Shown: positions 1 to 4,555 of the stretch, piece by piece
Layout: the number at the start of each line of letters is the position of its first letter
Numbering within the stretch: the first letter of the stretch is position 1
Notes under the pieces: generated by a model
Seen by the model: the letters and a program-made list of their open reading frames with translations, nothing else
The model's database searches: none
Told to the model about the DNA's origin: nothing
From: Pseudomonadota bacterium
GTDB lineage: Bacteria; Pseudomonadota; Gammaproteobacteria; Burkholderiales; Casimicrobiaceae
Direction: 5' to 3'
NCBI GenBank assembly: GCA_022709775.1
Contig: JAKLIE010000083.1
Span: forward strand, 1 to 7,179
DNA length: 7,179 bases
Position numbers and translations under genes: made by a program

Positions 1-563
1 CGCCGGCGTTCGGTGCGATCGCGGGCCTGGCGCCCCGGTCGGTCTGTCTCGTGAACAACGCCGCGACGGTCGAGCCGGTGGGCCTGGTGGCGATGCACGA
101 CGGCACCGGCATCGCCCGCTCGCTCGCGGTCAATCTGGCGGCACCGGTCGCGCTTTCGGCGCTGTTCCTGCGCGCGTTCGCCGATTCGGCGGTCGAGCGC
201 CGCATCGTCAACGTGTCGTCGGGCGCCGCGCACTCGGCGATCGCCGGCGAGAGCCTCTACTGCGCAGCGAAGGCAGGACTCGAGATGCTGACGAAGGTGC
301 TGGCGGCGGAGGTGCGCGACGCGACGTTCCGCGCGGTCTCGCTGCGTCCGGGCGTGATCGACACCGACATGCAGACGGTGATGCGCGCGCAGGACGAGCG
401 CACGCTGCCGGGCGTCGCGATGTTCCGCGATTTCAAGGCGAGCGGCCGGCTCGCGACCGCCGAGGACGCGGCGCTGCGGATCGTCGAGCGGATCGTGCTG
501 GGCAACGTGAGGAACGGCGCGACCTATGCGTGGCCCGACCTCGACCGGCCGCTGCCCGGGTAA
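1..563 (+). CDS. SDR-family NAD(P)-dependent oxidoreductase, 5'-truncated by the window edge
   Basis: This is the C-terminal 186 residues (frame begins at base 3) of a classical short-chain dehydrogenase/reductase, which transfers hydride between NAD(P)H and a carbonyl or alcohol. Numbering from base 3, an NNAA version of the structural NNAG motif is at residues 18-21, the catalytic Ser is in VNVSSG (about 73), the YxxxK pair is Y86/K90, and the RPG turn after beta-6 is at 115-117. The N-terminal TGxxxGxG nucleotide-binding motif lies upstream of the window. The GTG at base 51 is an internal Val just before NNAA, not a start. The C-terminal pattern (GVIDTDMQ, then an FRDFKASGRL stretch and a late YAWPDL) resembles the sepiapterin reductase/benzil reductase branch, but the substrate cannot be read from the sequence. 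It converges on the HAD gene with 9 bp between stop codons. Confidence 0.9.
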   Translation, partial: PAFGAIAGLAPRSVCLVNNAATVEPVGLVAMHDGTGIARSLAVNLAAPVALSALFLRAFADSAVERRIVNVSSGAAHSAIAGESLYCAAKAGLEMLTKVLAAEVRDATFRAVSLRPGVIDTDMQTVMRAQDERTLPGVAMFRDFKASGRLATAEDAALRIVERIVLGNVRNGATYAWPDLDRPLPG

Positions 564-572
564 CGCGGGCGC

Positions 573-1223
573 CTACGTCTGCGCCAGCAGCGCGGCGAGT
601 TCCGCGGGCGTGCGCACGATCGCGTCGGCCCCGGCGAGCTCCTCGGGCGAGCCGTAGCCCCACAGCACGCCGACCGAGCGCGCGCCGTTCATGCGCGCCG
701 CCCGGACGTCGTGGCTGCGGTCACCGATCATCGTCGCGCGCGAGGTGTCGAGGCGTTCGTTCGCGGCGAGGTGCGCGAGCAGCGTCGCCTTGTCGTCGAA
801 GCGGCCCGCGAGGTCGGCCCCGTAGACGCCCGTCAGATGCTCCGACAGCCCGAAGAGCGTCACTATCCGCCGCGCGTAGACCTCGGGCTTCGAGGTGCAG
901 AGGTAGATCGGCCGCACCGTCGCGGCGAGCGCGGCCATCGCCTCGGGGATCCCGTCGTACACGACGTTCTCGCGCCATCCCAGGTCCGCGAAGCGCTCGC
1001 GGTACAGCGCGATCGCCTGCTCGATCGCGGCCGGCTCGTCGGTGTCGAGCAGCGCCGCGAACGACACGCGCAGCGGCGGCCCGACGCAGCGCCGCAGCGC
1101 GGCGTCGTCGGGCTCGTCGGCGCCGAGGCGCCCGAGCGCGTAGCGGATCGAGCGCGCGATGCCGAGGTAGTTGTCGGTGAGCGTGCCGTCGAGGTCGAAC
1201 AGCAGCGTCGAGGCGGGGATCAT
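573..1223 (-). CDS. HAD-superfamily hydrolase, phosphoglycolate phosphatase/5'-nucleotidase-like
   Basis: This 216-residue soluble phosphatase belongs to HAD subfamily IA and presumably hydrolyses a small phosphate ester in the cytoplasm. Motif I is FDLDGT with nucleophile D10 and acid/base D12, motif II is the Thr/Ser of CTSKPE (110-111), the motif III Lys is K145, and motif IV is GDRSHD with D168 and D172. The residues between motifs I and II (about 20-90) form the helical cap, including the conserved GPPLR at 48-52. The run IGDRSHDVRAARMNGARSVGVLWGYGSPEEL matches the style of the PA0065-like 5'-nucleotidase group more than true Gph, so I give no gene symbol. The ATG at 1223 is supported by a strong GGAGG Shine-Dalgarno seven bases upstream. 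The gene lies 91 bp downstream of the lipoprotein gene on the same strand. Substrate is unknown. Confidence 0.93.
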   Translation of the reverse strand: MIPASTLLFDLDGTLTDNYLGIARSIRYALGRLGADEPDDAALRRCVGPPLRVSFAALLDTDEPAAIEQAIALYRERFADLGWRENVVYDGIPEAMAALAATVRPIYLCTSKPEVYARRIVTLFGLSEHLTGVYGADLAGRFDDKATLLAHLAANERLDTSRATMIGDRSHDVRAARMNGARSVGVLWGYGSPEELAGADAIVRTPAELAALLAQT

Positions 1224-1230
1224 CGGACAA

Positions 1231-1239
1231 CCTCCCCCA
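1231..1239 (-). promoter_or_regulatory. Strong Shine-Dalgarno for the HAD phosphatase gene
   Basis: On the minus strand a GGGGGAGG run ends seven bases before the ATG at 1223. It is the clearest ribosome binding site in the window and fixes the start of the HAD gene. A CCTCC stretch in the hairpin at 1267-1286 is complementary to its GGAGG core. Confidence 0.75.
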
Positions 1240-1244
1240 GGCTT

Positions 1245-1316
1245 GCCGCTGACGCGGCGTCGCGCCCCCCCTCCTGAAGGAGGGGGCGAGCGCCTCGGGG
1301 CGGCCCTTCGGCGCTC
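1245..1316. repeat. Cluster of three consecutive inverted repeats (possible terminator or REP-like element)
   Basis: Three perfect stem-loops sit in the gap between the lipoprotein and HAD genes. The first is GCCGC/GCGGC (1245-1249 with 1254-1258). The second is CCCCCTCC/GGAGGGGG (1267-1274 with 1279-1286, four-base loop). The third is GAGCGCC/GGCGCTC (1288-1294 with 1310-1316, fifteen-base loop), whose right arm includes two bases of the lipoprotein stop codon. None is followed by a clear T-tract in the minus-strand direction, so an intrinsic terminator is not proved. A REP-like intergenic element or an mRNA processing/stability hairpin fits equally well. Confidence 0.6.
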
Positions 1317-1686
1317 ATCGGTCTCCCTTGATCGGGCGCACGCGGTAGCTGATCGACGTGCCCAGCGGACCGGTCTCCCACATCGCGCAATAGTCGTGCG
1401 CGAGCGTCACGGCGTAGATGCCGGCGTCGCCCAGGCTCGCCGTGCGCGAGACCGGAAGCACGACGGTCGGGCCGTCGTGGTAGTGGATGTTGAAGTCGAC
1501 CGGCGCGCGCGACTCGAAGCGCCAGTCGAGGCGGTCGCCTTCCGCGAGCTTCACGCAGGCCTCGTGGACCCTGTAGGGCGACATCTCGTGCGCTTCGGCG
1601 GACTGCGCCGCGTAGGGGTCCGCCTCCGGCGTCGCGCAGGCGGACAGGAACGCCGCCACGCAGGCGAGGGCGACGGGCCGGATCAT
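1315..1686 (-). CDS. Small putative lipoprotein with an IHYHDG motif, function unknown
   Basis: This 123-residue protein has a short N-terminal signal (MIRPVALACVAAFLSAC) ending in an LSAC lipobox, so C17 is the predicted lipidated cysteine. The next residue is Ala, not Asp, which favours outer-membrane sorting if the organism uses Lol rules. The mature part has a negatively charged spacer, then a compact beta-rich domain (about 35-120). That domain contains the pattern WRFESRAPVDFNIHYHDG, with two His and one Asp that could bind metal, and three mature-domain features, C44, C100 and the aromatic YCAMW, that could form a disulfide or a redox site. I have a sense of having seen similar small periplasmic proteins with PVDFNxHYH, but I know no assigned function. 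Its ATG overlaps the GNAT stop as ATGA, so translation is probably coupled; an AAGGG lies about nine bases upstream. Confidence 0.82.
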   Translation of the reverse strand: MIRPVALACVAAFLSACATPEADPYAAQSAEAHEMSPYRVHEACVKLAEGDRLDWRFESRAPVDFNIHYHDGPTVVLPVSRTASLGDAGIYAVTLAHDYCAMWETGPLGTSISYRVRPIKGDR

Positions 1687-2252
1687 CGCCGCACGCCCTT
1701 CCGCCTGCGCTTGAGTGCGCGCCAGTCCTCGGCGAGCATCGCGAAGCGCACGTGGTCGCGCCAGCGCCCGGCGATCTTGATGTAGCGCCGCGAGTAGCCC
1801 TCGCGCGCGAGGCCGACGCGCGCGACCAGCGCGATCGACCGGCGGTTGGTCGGCTGCACGTTCGCCTCGACGCGGTGGAGCTTGAGCTTCGCGTACGCGT
1901 GGTCGAGCGCGAGCGCGAACGCCTCGGTCATGTAGCCCCGGCCCGCGAGCGGCGCGAGCGCGTAGTAGCCGAGGTAGGCGCTCCGGAACGGCCCGCGGAC
2001 GATGTTGCTGAAGTTGAACACGCCGACGAGCGCGCCGTCCTCCTTGCGCACGGCGACGAGCCCCGCGTGCGTGTCGTCCGCGTCCTTCGCGGCGTAACGC
2101 TTCAGGTATGCGCGGAACTGCGCGGGCGTCGACGGCGCCTGCACCCACCGGCCGTGCAGCCGGCGGCTCTCCCCGACGGCAGCGAGAAAGGCAGGGGCGT
2201 CCGCCGCGGTCGGGGGTCGGAGGACGACGCGCGCGGCGGGGCGGGTAGGCAT
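1683..2252 (-). CDS. GNAT-family N-acetyltransferase, RimJ/RimL-like
   Basis: This 189-residue protein is a single GNAT domain that transfers acetyl from acetyl-CoA to an amine. The RimJ/RimL (Acetyltransf_3) style is shown by the N-terminal LRPPTAADAPAF, the central LGYYALAPLAGRGYMTEAF with the acetyl-CoA pyrophosphate loop around residues 103-108, and the later HRVEANVQPTNRRSIALVARVGLAREG followed by a Y-x-K/R and a final W. Family members acetylate protein N-termini (RimJ, RimL), small molecules or antibiotics; the acceptor here cannot be told. The C-terminus is very basic (KRRRKGVRR). The ATG at 2252 has no visible Shine-Dalgarno, and a possible -10 lies only a few bases upstream, so the transcript may be leaderless or nearly so. 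It is the first gene of a minus-strand group with the lipoprotein, and diverges from fpr. Confidence 0.92.
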   Translation of the reverse strand: MPTRPAARVVLRPPTAADAPAFLAAVGESRRLHGRWVQAPSTPAQFRAYLKRYAAKDADDTHAGLVAVRKEDGALVGVFNFSNIVRGPFRSAYLGYYALAPLAGRGYMTEAFALALDHAYAKLKLHRVEANVQPTNRRSIALVARVGLAREGYSRRYIKIAGRWRDHVRFAMLAEDWRALKRRRKGVRR

Positions 2253-2284
2253 AATTGCAATGTTACCGTCCCGCGATCGCTTTC
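2250..2284. promoter_or_regulatory. Putative divergent promoter region between GNAT and fpr
   Basis: This is an AT-rich island in very GC-rich surroundings, holding the perfect 8-bp palindrome ATTGCAAT (2254-2261). On the plus strand CATAAT (2250-2255) is a 5/6 match to a sigma-70 -10 and would give a leader of about 23 bases for fpr. On the minus strand TAACAT (2265-2260) could serve the GNAT gene. No good -35 is seen for either. Low-confidence motif reading. Confidence 0.35.
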
Positions 2285-3040
2285 ATGTCCAGCTGGCTCG
2301 AAGGCCGGGTTGCCGCGCGCAAGGCGTGGACCGACAAGCTCCATTCGATCGAGGTCGAGGCGCCCGCGCTCGCGTTCACCGCCGGCCAGTTCGCCCGCCT
2401 CGCCTTGCCCGCGCCCCCGGGCGCGAAGGAGCCGATGGTCGGGCGCCCCTACTCGTTCGTGAACCCGCCCGGCGCGCCGCGGCACGAATTCTACTTCGCC
2501 GTCGTGCCGGACGGTCCGCTGTCGCCGCGCCTCGCGGCGCTCGGTCCCGGCGATTCGCTGTGGCTCGGGCCGAACGCGAACGGGTTCTTCTGCATCGCCG
2601 AGGTGCCGCAGGCCGAGGCGCTGTGGTGCCTGTCGACCGGCACCGGGATCGGTCCGTTCCTGTCGATCCTGCGCACCGCCGATCCCTGGGACAGGTTCGG
2701 CCGGGTCGTGCTGGTGCACGCGGTTCGCCACGCCGCCGAGCTCACCTACCGCGACACGATCGCAGGCATCGCGCGCGCGCGCGCCGGCGCATTCGCCTAC
2801 CTGCCGGTCGTGAGCCGCGAGGCGCACGCCGGCGCGCTGCCGGGACGCATTCCCGCGCTGATCGCCGACGGCCGCCTCGAGGCGCGTGCGGGCGTCCCGC
2901 TCACGGCGGACAACGCACACGCGATGCTTTGCGGAAACCCCGCGATGGTCGACGACGTGCAGGCCGCGCTGGCGACGCGGGGGATGCGCCGGCACCGGCG
3001 GAGGGAGCCGGGGCACGTGACGGTCGAGACCTATTGGTAG
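2285..3040 (+). CDS. fpr: Ferredoxin/flavodoxin--NADP+ reductase
   Basis: This 251-residue cytoplasmic FAD enzyme moves electrons between NADPH and ferredoxin or flavodoxin, supporting Fe-S enzymes, reductive reactions and oxidative-stress responses. The N-terminal beta-barrel binds FAD through RPYSF (54-58). The NADP domain shows the GTGIGPFLS loop (119-127), the HAVRHAAELTYRD stretch (145-157) and LCGNPAMVDD (215-224). The C-terminus ends HVTVETYW, like the E. coli-type subclass whose terminal Trp packs on the FAD; the length is close to that enzyme. I choose the ATG at 2285 because the protein then begins directly at the barrel (MSSWLEGRV), ten codons after an in-frame TTG at 2255 that lies in the promoter region. 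No clear Shine-Dalgarno is visible. It is divergent from GNAT and convergent with the PepSY-TM gene across a repeat-filled gap. Confidence 0.95.
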   Translation: MSSWLEGRVAARKAWTDKLHSIEVEAPALAFTAGQFARLALPAPPGAKEPMVGRPYSFVNPPGAPRHEFYFAVVPDGPLSPRLAALGPGDSLWLGPNANGFFCIAEVPQAEALWCLSTGTGIGPFLSILRTADPWDRFGRVVLVHAVRHAAELTYRDTIAGIARARAGAFAYLPVVSREAHAGALPGRIPALIADGRLEARAGVPLTADNAHAMLCGNPAMVDDVQAALATRGMRRHRRREPGHVTVETYW

Positions 3041-3140
3041 GTATTCCAGCGCTTCGGCCGGGATTTCCGGCGCTCGCGGCGCTTGGGGTGGCCTTGGGTG
3101 CATCGCCGCCGGAAATCCCGGCCGGAGCGCCGGAATACCT
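3039..3140. repeat. Long inverted repeat with 34-bp arms, overlapping the fpr stop codon
   Basis: The left arm 3039-3072 and the right arm 3107-3140 are reverse complements at 32 of 34 positions, separated by a 34-base loop (3073-3106). The two mismatches (A versus G at 3048, T versus C at 3054) would leave an almost continuous stem. The left arm starts within the TAG of fpr, so the fpr transcript would carry this hairpin immediately after translation stops. Inside each arm a shorter TTCC[A/G]GCG-type word recurs as a direct repeat, so the element looks like REP-type units facing each other. There is no T-tract, so a classic intrinsic terminator is not supported, although such a stem could still block RNA decay or transcription. 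Confidence 0.85.
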
Positions 3141-3146
3141 GTCCGC

Positions 3147-3462
3147 GTTCGAGCGGACGCTCACGCGCCGCTCAACGCGGACGAGGCAGGCCATCGCGTT
3201 CCGATGGGTCCGGTTCGGGTTCGAGCGGCCGCTGGTGCGCCGCTCGACGCGGACGCGGCAGGTGGTCGCGTTCCGGTGCGTTCCGTTCGGGTTCGAGCGG
3301 ACGCTCACGCGCCGCTCAACGCGGACGAGGCAGGCCATCGCGTTCCGGTGGGTCCGGTTCGAGTTCGAGCGGCCGCCGGTGCGCCGCTCGACGCGGACGC
3401 GGCAGGTGGTCGCGTTCCGGTGCGTTCCGTTCGGGTTCGAGCGGACGCGGCAGGTGGTCGCG
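3147..3462. repeat. Tandem array of 72-bp units arranged as a duplicated 144-bp A-B dimer plus a deleted partial copy
   Basis: The word GTTCGAGCGG recurs at 3147, 3219, 3291, 3363 and 3435, exactly 72 bases apart. Units alternate: A1 3147-3218, B1 3219-3290, A2 3291-3362, B2 3363-3434, then a partial unit 3435-3462. A1 and A2 differ at 2 of 72 positions and B1 and B2 at 1 of 72, whereas A1 and B1 differ at 13, so a 144-bp dimer was duplicated after A and B had diverged. The partial unit is B-like but lacks 24 internal bases between two GCGG words. B units carry a 9-bp stem (TCGAGCGGC/GCCGCTCGA, at 3221-3229 with 3239-3247 and again 144 bp on); A units carry a shorter GAGCG/CGCTC palindrome. 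The array is non-coding by position: it lies between the stops of two convergent genes. No spacers, so not CRISPR. Confidence 0.93.
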
Positions 3463-3473
3463 CCCTCGGGCGC

Positions 3474-4397
3474 TCAGGCCGCAGCGCGCTGCCTGCGGCG
3501 CTGCGCGCGCATTCGCAGGCGACGGCGCAGCCAGATCCAGAGCCCGGTTCCCAGAAGGCCGATGATGGCGAGCGAGACGGCGACGTTCATTGCCGCCGAC
3601 CACGCGCCGGCGAAGTTTCCCTCGTGCCAGAGGCGCGGCCAGTTGCGCGGCAACGCCCGCGTGCCCTCGCGGCTCACCGCGTATAGCCGGTACTCGCCTT
3701 CCTCGGCGAAGCGCGCCATCAGCCTGCCGCCCTGCGGCCTCAGCCAGACGAGCGCCGAGAGGTCGCGGTCGCGGCCGACGACGTCGACGCCTTCCCTGAG
3801 CGTCATCGGCGGCCCGGGCGATGCGCGCGCGGTCTCGGCCGGCGTGACGAACGTGATGCCGGCCCACATCAGGAGCGCCGTCAGGGGCGATAGCACGATG
3901 AGCGGCAGCAGCCCCCAGGCGAACGCCTGGTGCCACCCCGACACCGTGGCGGTGATGCGCGGCCAGCCCATGAGCGTGCCGAGGATCACGATGGCGATCA
4001 TCGCCCCCGTCGACGCGACGACGAGCCAGCGCGCGTCGACGAGCAGCGTCTCGTGCAGGCCCCGCGCGATGCCGAAAGCCTTCGCGAGCGTCGACGGGCC
4101 GGCCCTCGCCTGTCCGCTGTCGACGTCGACGACGGTGCCGCCGCCCCCGCCCCGGCCGGATCCCAGCGTGATCGTGCGATCGTAGCTGCGGAAGACGACG
4201 GCGCGCGCCTGCCCTGCGGGATCGTGCGCGGCGAGGAGCGCCCGGGCCTTCGCTGCGTCCAGCGAACCGGGCTGGATCGCCCGCTCGACGATCCAGGGCT
4301 CGACCGAGAGCAGGAGGGCGGTCGCGAATGCGACGAGCAGCGGCAGCGCGAAGACGATCGCGAGCCATCGATGGATCTTCCGGATCAGCAGCTTCAA
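3474..4397 (-). CDS. PepSY-associated transmembrane-helix (PepSY-TM) family membrane protein
   Basis: This is an inner-membrane protein of about 307 residues. Numbered from the TTG at 4397, there are four hydrophobic segments: about 11-31 right after the typical IRKIHRWLA opening, 123-144, 159-181 after SGWHQAF, and 267-290 followed by a strongly basic tail. The loop between segments 1 and 2 has PepSY-like character and an odd glycine run (GSGRGGGGG). The conserved His of IHRW, LHETL, GWHQ and LWHEGN suggest haem or metal handling; relatives often accompany siderophore uptake or act in ferric reduction, but no such neighbour is here. I favour TTG 4397 over GTG 4436 because GGAG lies nine bases upstream and MKLLIRKIHRW is the usual N-terminus; the GTG has no ribosome site and would add 13 atypical residues. 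It lies downstream of pepN on the same strand. Confidence 0.88.
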   Translation of the reverse strand: MKLLIRKIHRWLAIVFALPLLVAFATALLLSVEPWIVERAIQPGSLDAAKARALLAAHDPAGQARAVVFRSYDRTITLGSGRGGGGGTVVDVDSGQARAGPSTLAKAFGIARGLHETLLVDARWLVVASTGAMIAIVILGTLMGWPRITATVSGWHQAFAWGLLPLIVLSPLTALLMWAGITFVTPAETARASPGPPMTLREGVDVVGRDRDLSALVWLRPQGGRLMARFAEEGEYRLYAVSREGTRALPRNWPRLWHEGNFAGAWSAAMNVAVSLAIIGLLGTGLWIWLRRRLRMRAQRRRQRAAA

Positions 4398-4451
4398 GTC
4401 GGTCGACTCCGTCGTCTCACCGAACCGACCGACCACGTCCGCACGCGTGCG

Positions 4452-4492
4452 TTCCCGGGAAACCGGCGGTTTCCGGCGCGCCTGCCGCGCCG
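4452..4492. repeat. Palindrome cluster between pepN and the PepSY-TM gene
   Basis: Three adjoining palindromes are visible: TTCCCGGGAA (4452-4461), GGAAACCG/CGGTTTCC with a single central base (4458-4474), and CGGCGCG/CGCGCCG with a five-base loop (4474-4480 with 4486-4492). In the minus-strand direction the last follows the pepN stop by about 64 bases and could end or stabilise the pepN transcript, but it lacks a T-tract. They could equally be operator half-sites for the downstream gene. Confidence 0.55.
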
Positions 4493-4506
4493 TTGATCGA
4501 AATCAA
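4493..4506. promoter_or_regulatory. Candidate FNR/Anr (CRP-FNR family) binding site
   Basis: TTGATCGAAATCAA is an exact match to the FNR/Anr consensus TTGAT-N4-ATCAA, in an AT-rich patch within GC-rich non-coding DNA. It lies upstream of the PepSY-TM gene on its strand, 56 bases before the GTG and 95 before the TTG start, and about 50 bases past the pepN stop. FNR-family proteins sense low oxygen through an Fe-S cluster (or nitric oxide for Dnr types) and activate from about -41.5. I see no convincing -10 at the matching distance, so regulation is inferred from the motif and position only. Confidence 0.5.
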
Positions 4507-4555
4507 TTCCGGGCCCTCGGGCGTCGCCTCCGGGCGGCGATCGACGTCGCCTCGC

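Noticed and set aside
51..53. GTG at 51 as the start of the SDR gene
   Set aside because: It codes the Val just before the conserved NNAA motif, and the frame stays open to the left edge, so the gene starts outside the window.
530..1180. A plus-strand Arg-rich frame opposite the HAD gene
   Set aside because: It is antisense to a well-supported HAD hydrolase with all four motifs, and the predicted peptide is nearly all Arg, Ala, Pro and Ser.
1315..2148. A 277-residue frame joining the lipoprotein to sequence inside the GNAT gene
   Set aside because: The upstream half is an out-of-frame shadow of GNAT; the internal ATG at 1686 begins directly with a signal peptide and lipobox and overlaps the GNAT stop as ATGA.
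3039..3140. A classic rho-independent terminator for fpr
   Set aside because: The stem is strong but there is no T-tract after the right arm and the loop is 34 bases long; kept as an inverted repeat only.
3147..3462. A CRISPR array
   Set aside because: The 72-bp units are directly adjacent, with no unique spacers between them, and no cas genes are present.
3039..3462. A mobile element such as an IS or MITE with a coding region
   Set aside because: No transposase, no paired terminal inverted repeats around the whole block and no target-site duplication can be seen; only non-coding repeats are supported.
2260..4185. A very long plus-strand open frame across fpr, the repeats and part of the PepSY-TM gene
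   Set aside because: It runs through fpr in another frame and antisense to the membrane protein, is extremely Arg-rich, and has no domain; it is a high-GC shadow frame.
3316..4368. A long minus-strand open frame overlapping the PepSY-TM gene
   Set aside because: The composition is Arg/Ala-rich with no domains, and the other frame encodes a clear four-helix PepSY-TM protein.
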